From NCBI GenBank assembly GCA_021791755.1, contig JAJYWA010000012.1:1-36992 (forward strand): a DNA stretch of 36,992 nt, written 5' to 3'. This DNA comes from Actinomycetes bacterium (GTDB taxonomy: Bacteria; Actinomycetota; Acidimicrobiia; Acidimicrobiales; JAJZXF01). Position 1 is the stretch's first letter, and each line of letters opens with the position of its first letter. The position numbers and the translations under genes were made by a program. Below the pieces are notes generated by a model. It ran no database searches, was not told where the DNA came from, and saw nothing but the letters and a program-made list of their open reading frames with translations. Below are positions 8,063 through 17,329 of this stretch, in pieces.

Positions 8063-10888
8063 GTGACCACGCGAGATGACGTCAGCCCAACGCTCTCTGG
8101 CGCGAGCCCGGCGAGCCAAGCCAACCCTGCGAGCCCGGAAAGTGTCTACAGGCTTCCACGGTCCGTGGTTCCGCGTCGCTACGAGATAACCATCACGCCC
8201 GATCTCGACTTGGGTAGCTTCAGCGGCACGGAGCGCATCGAGATAGTCGTTGCCGAGCGGGTGTCGGAGGTGGTGTTGAACGCAGCCGATCTCGAGGTCG
8301 CCAACGCATCGATCTACCACTCTGGATCTCGCGTACCGCCGGCGAGGATCGAGATGGACGACGAGTGGGAGCGGATGACCTTGGTCTTCGACACGCCGCT
8401 CGATCCTGGCGTCTGGACGCTCGAGCTGGATTTTGCTGGCAGCCTCGTGCAGAAGCTGCGCGGGTTCTACAAGAGCGTTTTCCGCTGCGACGGAGAAGAG
8501 CACGCGGTGGCGGCGACCCAGTTCGAAGCCACAGATGCTCGCAGGGCGTTTCCCTGTTGGGACGAGCCCGACGCCAAGGCGGTGTTCTCGATCAGTCTCG
8601 TGGTCAAGGAAGGTCACGCTGCGATATCGAACACGCCGGTCGCCGAGGAGAAGCCTGCTGACGACGGTCGGCGGGTGGTTCGCTTCGAGGACACTATCCC
8701 GATGTCCACGTACCTAGTCGCTTTCGTTGTTGGCCCGCTGGAAGCAACCGACCCGGTGCGGGTTGATGGGGTGGACGTGCGAGTGGTGCACGCCGCGGGC
8801 CAGGGCCATCTCACGTCCTTTGCTATCGAGGTCTGCGCCCATGCGCTCGAGTTCTTCGGTGATTACTTTGGGATCCCCTACCCGGGCAGGAAGCTTGACC
8901 TCATTGCGCTTCCCGATTTCGCTTTCGGCGCGATGGAGAACCTGGGAGCCGTCACGTTCAGGGAGTCGCTCCTCCTCATCGACCCACGCAGTGCTTCGCG
9001 CTTGGAGCTGGAGCGAGTGGCAGACGTGATCTCACACGAGATTGCCCATATGTGGTTCGGCGATCTCGTGACCATGAAGTGGTGGAACGGCATCTGGCTA
9101 AACGAGGCCTTTGCGACGTTCATGGAGCTGGCTTGTGTCGATCACTTCCGGCCGGAGTGGGACCGTTGGACGAGTTTCGGGCTGTCCAGAGAGGTTGCGA
9201 TGTCCACGGACGGTCTGGCGTCCACACGGCCGATCGAGCTACCTGTCGCCCATCCGAGGGAGGCTGAGGGCATGTTCGACGTGCTCACGTACGAAAAGGG
9301 GGCCAGTGTTCTTCGCATGCTGGAGCAGTACTTGGGGCCAGGGCGTTTCCGTGATGGGATCCGTGTCTATCTAGGGGCTCACTTGTACGCGAACGCCGAA
9401 ACGACAGATCTGTGGGACGCGCTGGAGCAGGCGACTGGCGAGCCGATCCGCGCGACCATGGACTCTTGGATATTCCAGGGAGGGTACCCGAACGTCCGGG
9501 TCTCAGCTCTGCCGCCCAATGATGGCGTTGCAGACCAGGATGATGGCGTTGCAGACCACGGTAAGCCGCCAGAAGGTGGTGACGATGACCTGTCGTTCCG
9601 CCTCGCCTTGGAGCAGCAGCCCTTCCGGTACGGTGGCGCTCCGGCGTCCAGCACGGCTTCGTGGATGGTGCCCGTCGTCGTGAGGGCAGTGACCGGTGAT
9701 GATGCGGTCACGAGGAGGGTGCTTCTTGGGGGCCGTCCCGGCAGCGACGAAGGTCAGGATCGCGACGCGAGCAAGCCAGTGGTTGTTGATCTCCCCGCCT
9801 CGACCGAGTGGGCCGTCGTGAACGCTGGCGGATGGGGTTTTTACAGGGTTCGGTACGACCCCGAGTCCAGGGCGAGGCTGCTCAGCCCGTCTGCGATGAG
9901 CGGCCTTGGAGCACTCGAGAGGTTCAATCTCCTCTCCGACTCGTGGGCGAGCGTGCTGGCGGGCGAGAGCGCGCTGGAGGACGTAGTGGCGGTGCTCGAT
10001 GCCGAGCGAGCCGAGTCGGACCACAACATTTGGACGCTCATCACGGGCATCATCGGCTTTTGGGAGCATGTAGCGACTGGCGATGGTCATCAAGCTGTGC
10101 GTGACTTCGCGGCTTGGCTGCTCCGCCCGCAGCTTGAACGGATCGGATGGAGTGCGAGCACCGGTCAAGAGGAAGGCGAGGGCACGCCAGTGCTTCGGGG
10201 AAGGCTTATTGCAGCCCTGGGCATTACAGCAGCCGACGAGGAGGTACGCCGCCATGCGGTTGCGCTTCACAGGGCTGCCCTTCAGGGCTCCCAGAGGGGC
10301 TTCCCGGCCGGCGAGGGCCCCCAGGGCGGCGAGAAGTTGGACCCCGGGGAGCTGGACCCGAACATTCTTGCTGCAGTCGCCTCTGTTGCTGCCGCAGCGG
10401 GCGGCCCAGACGACCTGGATGCCTTCCTGGAGCGCTACAGGCACCCACGCGATCCCCAGGAGGAGCTTCGTTACCTATATGCCATGGCCAGCTTCCGTGA
10501 CCGCCGAGCAGTAGATCGTGTGCTCGACTTGGCGATCAGCGAGGTCCGTACGCAGAACGCGCCGTTCCTTATCCGCGATCTCCTCGCGAACAGGGACGCG
10601 GGTGAGATCACCTGGTCTTTTCTGAAGGCCCATTGGGATGAGGTGCTATCCAGGTTCCCAGACAACACCATCCCTCGCATGCTGGAGGGCACTCGCAGCC
10701 TCTGTGGATCCAGCGCCCTTGCTCAAGACGTGAAGACGTTCCTGGGCGATCATCCTTTGCGATCAGGCGAGCGCAGCCTCGATCAATCACTAGAACGGCT
10801 CGAGGTGAACCTGTTGTTCCGGCAAAGAGAGGCAGGTCGGTTTCGTGAAGTGCTGGCCCCTTTCCTTAGTGTCTTGGCATCGGAGTAG
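8063..10888 (+). CDS. M1 family metallopeptidase (aminopeptidase)
   Basis: GAMENLGAVTFRE and zinc motif HEIAHMWFGDLVTMKWWNGIWLNEAFATFME; C-terminal ERAP1-like helical region; GTG start at 8063. Confidence 0.95.
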   Translation: MTTRDDVSPTLSGASPASQANPASPESVYRLPRSVVPRRYEITITPDLDLGSFSGTERIEIVVAERVSEVVLNAADLEVANASIYHSGSRVPPARIEMDDEWERMTLVFDTPLDPGVWTLELDFAGSLVQKLRGFYKSVFRCDGEEHAVAATQFEATDARRAFPCWDEPDAKAVFSISLVVKEGHAAISNTPVAEEKPADDGRRVVRFEDTIPMSTYLVAFVVGPLEATDPVRVDGVDVRVVHAAGQGHLTSFAIEVCAHALEFFGDYFGIPYPGRKLDLIALPDFAFGAMENLGAVTFRESLLLIDPRSASRLELERVADVISHEIAHMWFGDLVTMKWWNGIWLNEAFATFMELACVDHFRPEWDRWTSFGLSREVAMSTDGLASTRPIELPVAHPREAEGMFDVLTYEKGASVLRMLEQYLGPGRFRDGIRVYLGAHLYANAETTDLWDALEQATGEPIRATMDSWIFQGGYPNVRVSALPPNDGVADQDDGVADHGKPPEGGDDDLSFRLALEQQPFRYGGAPASSTASWMVPVVVRAVTGDDAVTRRVLLGGRPGSDEGQDRDASKPVVVDLPASTEWAVVNAGGWGFYRVRYDPESRARLLSPSAMSGLGALERFNLLSDSWASVLAGESALEDVVAVLDAERAESDHNIWTLITGIIGFWEHVATGDGHQAVRDFAAWLLRPQLERIGWSASTGQEEGEGTPVLRGRLIAALGITAADEEVRRHAVALHRAALQGSQRGFPAGEGPQGGEKLDPGELDPNILAAVASVAAAAGGPDDLDAFLERYRHPRDPQEELRYLYAMASFRDRRAVDRVLDLAISEVRTQNAPFLIRDLLANRDAGEITWSFLKAHWDEVLSRFPDNTIPRMLEGTRSLCGSSALAQDVKTFLGDHPLRSGERSLDQSLERLEVNLLFRQREAGRFREVLAPFLSVLASE
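9519..9558. repeat. Two copies of atgatggcgttgcagacca at 21-bp period inside the M1 peptidase gene
   Basis: Direct reading; encodes DGVADQD-DGVADHG. Confidence 0.9.
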
Positions 10889-10992
10889 CGTCACAGTGAC
10901 TGGGGGTCTTGCGAGGTGAGCAGACCGGTCCGTTGCCCGGCCTATCGAGCGCTGCCCGCCGCCGCGGTCGCGACCGCGCGACGCTGAGGACC

Positions 10993-11721
10993 ATGGCGGC
11001 TCACCGGGGACCGGGCAGGTCGATGCCAATGGACCCGCGTCTGATGGCACTGGCCCGCAAGACCAAAGGCTTCATGCCAGACGACGAGGGCCTCGCTCTG
11101 TATCGAGCAGCGCTCGCGACTGTGACTAACTCGACCAAGTCTTGGGTGGAGGTCGGGGCCTACTGCGGAAAGTCGACCGTTTACCTCGGAGCAGCTGCGA
11201 AGAGCGTCGGAGCGGTGTTGTTCAGCGTAGATCACCACAGAGGCTCCGAAGAGAACCAGCCTGGATGGGAGCATCACGATCCCCTGCTTGTTGACGAGCA
11301 CACCGGACGGATGGACACCCTTCCCAGCTGGCGTAGGACGATGAACGAAGCCGGGCTTGGCTCACACGTGGTTGGTGTGATCGGAGAGTCCGCTGTCGTA
11401 TCGGCCCACTGGGCTGCGCCGTTGGCGTTCGTGTTCATCGACGGTGGGCACGGAGCAGAGCCCGCTTGGGCGGACCTGCGAGGATGGGCTCCACTGGTTG
11501 CAGCTGGTGGCACGTTGGCTATCCATGACGTGTTCGAAGATCCGAGCGAAGGTGGACGGCCGCCATGTGATATCTGGAGGGCGGCGCTGGCAACCGGGTG
11601 CTTTACGGAAGCAGGAGCCTGTGGAAGCCTCAGGCTACTGCGAAGGCTCGATGGCGGTGCTGACTGGGGCAGACAGGTCGGGCAGGTCCGGGAGGCTCTC
11701 GCCTCGGAACAAGCCAGCTGA
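10993..11721 (+). CDS. Class I SAM-dependent methyltransferase (Methyltransf_24-like)
   Basis: WVEVGAYCGKSTVYLGAAAKSVGAVLFSVDHHRGSEENQPGWEHHDPLL..., FVFIDGGHGAEPAWADLRGWAPLVAAGGTLAIHDVFEDP. TTG-started ORF from 10909; ATG candidates at 10993, 11023 and 11029. Confidence 0.8.
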   Translation: MAAHRGPGRSMPMDPRLMALARKTKGFMPDDEGLALYRAALATVTNSTKSWVEVGAYCGKSTVYLGAAAKSVGAVLFSVDHHRGSEENQPGWEHHDPLLVDEHTGRMDTLPSWRRTMNEAGLGSHVVGVIGESAVVSAHWAAPLAFVFIDGGHGAEPAWADLRGWAPLVAAGGTLAIHDVFEDPSEGGRPPCDIWRAALATGCFTEAGACGSLRLLRRLDGGADWGRQVGQVREALASEQAS

Positions 11722-12750
11722 CGGTCCTGTTCCGTCCAGAGCATTCGCGGCGAGCACCACCGCAGCGGCGGTGTAGGTGCTGCGCTCGCCGCCTGGAAAC
11801 GAAACTCGTTCCGGATATACGAGCCCTGTCCAGTAGGAGCCGTCATCACAACGCAGCCCCTTTGTCGTCTCGAACAGGGCGCGTGCTTCAGCTCGAAGGC
11901 CCAAGCAGTCGAGCGCGATGACGCACTCCGCTGTTTCAGCCGCCGTCACCCAGGGGCGTTCTGTGACGCACCGCACTCCCTTCCCCTCCATTACCATCTC
12001 TTGCCAGCGCTCGCGGATTCGTTCTGCACCCTTCGCGCCTCGTATGGCGCCAGCGAGCACCGGGTAGTACCAGTCCATAGCGTAGTTGCGCTTGGGCTCG
12101 AACAGATCGTCTTCTGCACAGAGCGCATGGCGGAGCCTGCCTGCTGCAAGCTCCCACTCGGGACGCTCGAGGCCCAGCTCTTCCGCGCACGCAACGGCGC
12201 AGCGCAGGCTCAGATAGATCGAAGACGACCCGGTGAGGAGCGCGTAGCGACCCGGCGTACCATCGGGCTCCAGGCACCAGAGGATCGCGCCATCCGGGCG
12301 CTGCCACGCGAGGACGAAGTCAATGGCTCTAGCGAGGAGCGTCCACATCTCCGTGAGAAAACCGGTGTCTCTTGTCTGGAGGTAGTGGAACCAGACGCCG
12401 GTTGCCGCGTACGCGCATACATTGGTGTCTTTGCGAAGATCCTCGATGCGATTTTCGAGGTAGTAGTTGTACCACGACCCGTCGGGCAACTGGGTAGATG
12501 CGAGCCAGTCATAGGCCCTCTCTGCCTCGGCGCGAAGCCCCGAAGCGCAGAGTGCCATCGCGGCCTCGACATGGTTCCATGGATCGCAGTGCCCGCCGGG
12601 GAACCAAGGGATCATTCCGTTCTCCAACTGGATGCGTGCGATCGTCTCTGCAGTCGCTGCAAGACCATGGTGCTCGAAAAGCTCACCGGCGCAGTTCGGA
12701 GTCCTCTCAGCTGCGTCGCCAGCGGCGGGATCTTGCGGCATCCGCGTCAT
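11635..12750 (-). CDS. Alpha/alpha-barrel repeat protein (prenyltransferase/squalene-oxidase-repeat-like)
   Basis: QLENGMIPWFPGGHCDPWNHVEAAMALCASGLRAEAERAYDWLASTQLPDGSWYNYYLENRIEDLRKDTNVCAYAATGVWFHYLQTRDTGF...; repeated helix-hairpin DGSW-type motifs. Start MTRMPQD overlaps the upstream methyltransferase stop. Confidence 0.75.
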   Translation of the reverse strand: MTRMPQDPAAGDAAERTPNCAGELFEHHGLAATAETIARIQLENGMIPWFPGGHCDPWNHVEAAMALCASGLRAEAERAYDWLASTQLPDGSWYNYYLENRIEDLRKDTNVCAYAATGVWFHYLQTRDTGFLTEMWTLLARAIDFVLAWQRPDGAILWCLEPDGTPGRYALLTGSSSIYLSLRCAVACAEELGLERPEWELAAGRLRHALCAEDDLFEPKRNYAMDWYYPVLAGAIRGAKGAERIRERWQEMVMEGKGVRCVTERPWVTAAETAECVIALDCLGLRAEARALFETTKGLRCDDGSYWTGLVYPERVSFPGGERSTYTAAAVVLAANALDGTGPSAGLFRGESLPDLPDLSAPVSTAIEPSQ

Positions 12751-13481
12751 CAGATCGTCTTTTCCAGGTAAACGACCAGGCTCTTGCCGATGAAAGGATC
12801 CAACAGCCGGCCGAGCGTACGGGTTATCGCTGGCCGGTCCACTATGTCCCAGACCAGAAAGCGATGGTAGGCCCTGACCAGCGGGTGGCTCTCTCGGTTC
12901 GGGCCAACGAAGCACCTGAGCCACCAGTAAGGCGAGTGAAGGCTGTGAGCGTGATGCAGGGCCACGGGCTCGAACCCTACCTCAGCGAGCCGTCCAATTA
13001 GCGTAGACCTCAAGTAGATTCGCACGTGGCCGCCTTTCACGCTGTGGTATGTGTCTGACAGCGCCCAGTTCACGAGCTCGGGACCAAACCTTGGCACCGT
13101 CACGGCCAACAGGCCGCCGGGGCGAAGCACGCGGTGGATCTCCGCGATGGCCTTTCGATCGGCTGGCACATGTTCGAGGACCTCTGCTGCTACTACGCGA
13201 TCAAAGCTCGCGTCCAGGAACGGAAGGCGAAGAGCGTCTGCGTTGACTACCGACCCCGATCCTCCCCGCTGGACCTTGCCCTCCGCGGCGAGGGCGCCCA
13301 TCAGCCCCCGCACGCTTGCCAAAGACGCGTTGTCAGCGTCGACGGCTACGACCCTCTGGGCGTGGGCCATGGCTTCGAAGGCATGTCTACCGGCGCCGCA
13401 GCCGATGTCAAGCAGGCGCCCTCCTGCATCGAGGCGCATTTTCTCGAAGTTGACCGTGAGCACTAGACGGTCACCGCTCAT
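12750..13481 (-). CDS. Class I SAM-dependent methyltransferase
   Basis: GGRLLDIGCGAGRHAFEAMAHAQRVVAVDADNASLASVRG..., VVNADALRLPFLDASFDRVVAAEVLEHVPADRKAIAEIHRVLRPGGLLAVTVPRFGPE. Start MSGDRLVL overlaps the GT4 3' end. Confidence 0.9.
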   Translation of the reverse strand: MSGDRLVLTVNFEKMRLDAGGRLLDIGCGAGRHAFEAMAHAQRVVAVDADNASLASVRGLMGALAAEGKVQRGGSGSVVNADALRLPFLDASFDRVVAAEVLEHVPADRKAIAEIHRVLRPGGLLAVTVPRFGPELVNWALSDTYHSVKGGHVRIYLRSTLIGRLAEVGFEPVALHHAHSLHSPYWWLRCFVGPNRESHPLVRAYHRFLVWDIVDRPAITRTLGRLLDPFIGKSLVVYLEKTI

Positions 13482-14919
13482 CGCCTGACTGAAGGCCGTC
13501 AAGGTCTGTGCCGACTTGGTTGCGCTCACGCATCGCAGATCGGACCGGCTGCGCAACGCCGAGAGCATCTCCGACGGGCGGAGGACCTTGGGGAAGCGCC
13601 GCGGTGACGGGCGGAAGATCTGCTGGCGTTCGAAGGTTCAACCTGGCGTTCTTTCCCTGGCGAGCATCTAGCTTCGAAAGCAGCACCCCGTACTCTTCCG
13701 CAGTCCTTCGTGCAGTAACTTGCCAGGTGAAGCGACCCAAGACCCTTCTGCGTCCTGCCTCGCCAAGGCGCGATCGCAGCTCGGCAGAGCCGAGGACAGT
13801 CGTTATCGCGTTCGCCAGCGCGCCGGGGTCGCCAGGCGGCACCAGGAGGGCAGTGAGCCCGTCGTCGCCTACGACTTCGGGAAGCGCCCCGCCGGTGGTC
13901 GCAACAACGGGAACGCCGCAGGACATAGCCTCGATCGCCGGCAGGGAGAACCCCTCGTAGAGTGATGGCACGACGGCAAGCTCGGCTTCAGCGTAAAGCC
14001 GGACGACCTCCTCGTCGCTGATCCCGCTGACGAAGCGCACGACGCCTTCTAGTCCGAGGCGATCGATCGCATCCCGCGTGGGGCCGCCGGTGCGCGGCTT
14101 GCCTATGACGACTAGCTCGGCGTCGCGGACAGAGCGTACCTTCGCCACTGCTTCCAGCAGGGGTATCAGCCCCTTCATGGGAACGTCAGCGCTCGCCGTT
14201 GTCATGATCCTTCCTGGAACCCTCCGGGTATGCTCCAGCGGACGGAACACGGCGTGGTCCACTCCAACGGGCACGACCGCCATTCGTGAGGGGTCTACGC
14301 CCATCTGGGAAGCTATGTCACGCTTTGACGACTCGGAGACAGTTACCACCCTGGCCATCCGACGCGCGACGCGTCCTTGCATGCGCAAGAAGCCGTACCA
14401 CCGTCTGAGAGCAAGCCGCCGGCGAAAGCTGGTGGCGTGCTCCAGCTCCAATTCTCTGTCTACCGTGATCGGATGATGCAGCGTCTCGATCAGCGGCCAG
14501 CCGTCGCGCAGCATCCCGAGAAGACCGGCGCCGAGGCATTGGTTGTCGTGCACTAGGTCGAAGTCCCCCCGCCTACGAGCAAGCAGCTTTCTTGCTCGTA
14601 GGCTGAAAGTGAGGGGCTCCGGGAAGCCCGCTGTGCACATGATCCCAAACTCCAGCAGATCTGTTGGCGTGTGCAGCTCCCTCAGCTTTGGAACGCGAAA
14701 AGGATCTGGCTCTCTGTAGAGATCCAGGCTTGGAACCGGAACAAACCCCACACCGTCGTCGAGCACCGGGTACGGCGGCCCAGCGTACACCACGACTTCG
14801 TGGCCAAGACCGACCAGTTCGCGAGTTAGGTGCCTGGTGTAGACACCCTGGCCTCCGCAGCGGGGGTTACCCCGGTAGACCAGGAAGGCGATCCTGAGCC
14901 GGTCCGACGTATAACCCAT
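13471..14919 (-). CDS. Glycosyltransferase family 4 (GT4)
   Basis: RIAFLVYRGNPRCGGQGVYTRHLTRELVGLGHEVVVYAG..., VVTVSESSKRDIA, VVPVGVDHAVFRP, VPSLYEGFSLPAIEAMSCGVPVVATTGGALPEVVGDDG. Alternative upstream start at 14979. Confidence 0.92.
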   Translation of the reverse strand: MGYTSDRLRIAFLVYRGNPRCGGQGVYTRHLTRELVGLGHEVVVYAGPPYPVLDDGVGFVPVPSLDLYREPDPFRVPKLRELHTPTDLLEFGIMCTAGFPEPLTFSLRARKLLARRRGDFDLVHDNQCLGAGLLGMLRDGWPLIETLHHPITVDRELELEHATSFRRRLALRRWYGFLRMQGRVARRMARVVTVSESSKRDIASQMGVDPSRMAVVPVGVDHAVFRPLEHTRRVPGRIMTTASADVPMKGLIPLLEAVAKVRSVRDAELVVIGKPRTGGPTRDAIDRLGLEGVVRFVSGISDEEVVRLYAEAELAVVPSLYEGFSLPAIEAMSCGVPVVATTGGALPEVVGDDGLTALLVPPGDPGALANAITTVLGSAELRSRLGEAGRRRVLGRFTWQVTARRTAEEYGVLLSKLDARQGKNARLNLRTPADLPPVTAALPQGPPPVGDALGVAQPVRSAMRERNQVGTDLDGLQSGDER

Positions 14920-15002
14920 GGCTCGCAAGCCTTCACCCGAAAGGCCATCTGGCGCAAGACGGATAGTGTGTAGTCTCATCGGTCCGCGGTACAGTCGATG
15001 AG

Positions 15003-16811
15003 GTGCTACCTGATTACGCGGACTACGAAGAGGCTACCGGGCTCAATTGGTACGGGGTGGACCCGAACCTCAGCTTTATCCTCGACCACCTCGTGCCAGA
15101 CGAGAAGCAGAGGGTCTTCGCCGAGGACAAGGTGCTTTCCTTTGGCGAGTTGGCAGGCAAGACTCTGGCGTGCCGAGCTGAGCAAACGGACAAGCACGGT
15201 CCCGTCCTCGTGCGCTACGACCGCTGGGGTGAGGAGATCAACCGGATTGAGCATCATCCGACGTGGCTTGCGAACAAGGCCGATCTCGTGCGCAACGGCT
15301 TTGTCGGGCTGCCTGCGCATACAGGCCATTCGGTGCAGAACGTGCTGATGTCGGCCCTGTCCTATCTGGTGTGCCAGGCTGAGACCGCTGCCTACTGTGC
15401 CCTCGGGATGACCGTTGAGGCCGCCGATATGGTCAGGCGCTATGCCCCGGCCGCGGTCAAGGACGACTACTACCGGCGGCTCACCTCGCTTGACCCTGCG
15501 GAGGCATGGGAGGGAGGGATGTTCCTTACCGAGCGCCAGGGGGGTAGCGATGTCGGGGCCAATACGACGGAGGCGTTCCCAGACGGGGACGAATGGCTGA
15601 TCCGGGGAGACAAGCACTTCTGCTCGAATGTGGATGCAGACCTGTTCATCGTTCTCGCTAGGCCCACCGGGGCAGGACCGGGTCCTAGGGGGCTCGCCAC
15701 GTTCGCGATGCCACGGCGCCTTCCCGACGGCTCCTCTAACGCGTTCCATATCAAGCGTCTGAAGTCGAAGCTCGGTACGGTTGGTGTGCCGACGGCTGAG
15801 GTGACCCTCGATGGAGCGAGGGCCTGGCTGCTCGCGCCCCAGCAGCCACCGACGGTGGACTCCTTTCTCCAGCCGGATGGTTGGGATCCCGCTCGGGACG
15901 GCAAGGGCCTGCGCCGGATGATGGAGATGGTCGACCAGAGCCGGTACGGCGTGGCGCTCATGGGCCTCGGAATTCAACGGCGATCTTTCCTGGAGGCCGC
16001 TGTCTATGCTGCCCGTCGCCAGCAGTTCGGCGAACGCATAGACGCCTACCCACTTGTCAGGGAGGCGCTCGTGGACATGCTCGTGGATCTTGAAGGCGGG
16101 GCAGCTATGACCTTCGAATGTGCCGCCGCTCGAGACATATCGGCTGGCATCCTGAACCCGGGCGCCGGCCTCCCAGCCCGGGAGGAGGCGGGGCTCTTGA
16201 GGAGGATCCTTGTTCCGCTGGCAAAGATGCGGGCCACTAGAGTCGCCATCAGCACCTCCAGCAGGGCATTGGAAGTGCTTGGTGGCAATGGCTACATGGA
16301 GGACTGGCCGCTTGCTCGCCAGGTGCGTGACGCCCAGGCGAACACCGTTTGGGAGGGCACCGACAATATCCTCTGCCTCGATGTCTTGCGCGCCATGCGC
16401 AAGGAGAAGGCGCACGCGCCGCTGCTCGCCCGGATCCGGCGTGTTCTCGATGTGGCGTCGTCGCATGCGCTGCTAGCGGGGCCGGTGCAGGCGCTCGCGT
16501 CGGCGCTCACGTCATTCGATGAATCACTGGACTACCTGGTCATGGCGTCGCCTGACCTCGTCAACTTGCAAGCCAGAAGGTTCGCAGACTTTCTTGCCGA
16601 CATCGCTGAGGGGACGTTCCTGCTGGAGGAGGCGTCATGGTCGCTCGAGCGCGACGGAGACGCCAGGAAGGCTTTCATGGTGCACCGGTTCACCAAGCGA
16701 ACGTTTGGCTGCCCTCCATGTAGGGGCATCACCGACGAGGACCGTAGCGTGATCGACCTCTTCGCGCCCGTGGTGCGTTACGGCAAGATCGATCCCGAAG
16801 ATGTCAGGTGA
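15003..16811 (+). CDS. Acyl-CoA dehydrogenase family protein, AidB-like
   Basis: AYCALGMTVEAADMVRRYAP..., GGMFLTERQGGSDVGANTTEA, LRGDKHFCSN-like, QRRSFLEAAVYAARRQQFG, EVLGGNGYMEDWPLARQVRDAQANTVWEGTDNI; about 600 aa with the AidB-type layout. Confidence 0.88.
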   Translation: MLPDYADYEEATGLNWYGVDPNLSFILDHLVPDEKQRVFAEDKVLSFGELAGKTLACRAEQTDKHGPVLVRYDRWGEEINRIEHHPTWLANKADLVRNGFVGLPAHTGHSVQNVLMSALSYLVCQAETAAYCALGMTVEAADMVRRYAPAAVKDDYYRRLTSLDPAEAWEGGMFLTERQGGSDVGANTTEAFPDGDEWLIRGDKHFCSNVDADLFIVLARPTGAGPGPRGLATFAMPRRLPDGSSNAFHIKRLKSKLGTVGVPTAEVTLDGARAWLLAPQQPPTVDSFLQPDGWDPARDGKGLRRMMEMVDQSRYGVALMGLGIQRRSFLEAAVYAARRQQFGERIDAYPLVREALVDMLVDLEGGAAMTFECAAARDISAGILNPGAGLPAREEAGLLRRILVPLAKMRATRVAISTSSRALEVLGGNGYMEDWPLARQVRDAQANTVWEGTDNILCLDVLRAMRKEKAHAPLLARIRRVLDVASSHALLAGPVQALASALTSFDESLDYLVMASPDLVNLQARRFADFLADIAEGTFLLEEASWSLERDGDARKAFMVHRFTKRTFGCPPCRGITDEDRSVIDLFAPVVRYGKIDPEDVR

Positions 16812-16844
16812 TATGCGGGGAAGCGACCACAGGCGCAGCATGCT

Positions 16845-17210
16845 TCAGCGAGCGACGTAGCTTCCACGGCCTCTTGCCTGGCTGAGGGATAGATCAAAGT
16901 CTTCGTCGATGCCACCGCGCACTTCCTTGATCCAGGGAAGCCGGTCTCTCAGTATCCGCTCGACTCCGTCTCCGAGGGTGGCGGAGCTGATGGCGCAGGA
17001 GCTGCAGGCGCCTTCGAGCATGACCTCGACCACGCCGCCTTCGGTGTCGACGTCCACGAGCGTCAGGTCGCCGCCGTCTGCTTGGATAGCTGACCTGATC
17101 AGCTCTAGGAGCGTCATGAACTCCTTCATCCTTGCCTCGTGCTCAGTAGGCTCGGCGAGCTCTTCCTGGTTTACGAGCATTGCCGTTTCAGCGCTTGTTC
17201 CTGATTCCAT
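16845..17210 (-). CDS. NifU C-terminal-domain Fe-S scaffold/carrier protein
   Basis: IRSAIQADGGDLTLVDVDTEGGVVEVMLEGACSSCAISSATLGDGVERILRDRLPWIKEV; conserved CxxC with NifU context. Confidence 0.9.
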   Translation of the reverse strand: MESGTSAETAMLVNQEELAEPTEHEARMKEFMTLLELIRSAIQADGGDLTLVDVDTEGGVVEVMLEGACSSCAISSATLGDGVERILRDRLPWIKEVRGGIDEDFDLSLSQARGRGSYVAR

Positions 17211-17329
17211 CGTTTCTACCTCGGTTCCAGGCTAGCCGGCGCGGGAGGCCGTGCAAACGACGCCTTGGCACGAGTGCACGGGTGCGTTCACGTCGCTCGT
17301 TACGCAGGTGAAGCCATCCCGGGGGTCGC

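Noticed and set aside
15006-16466. 486-aa minus-strand ORF opposite the acyl-CoA dehydrogenase
   Set aside because: Antisense shadow of a clear AidB-like gene; composition Arg/His/Pro-rich.
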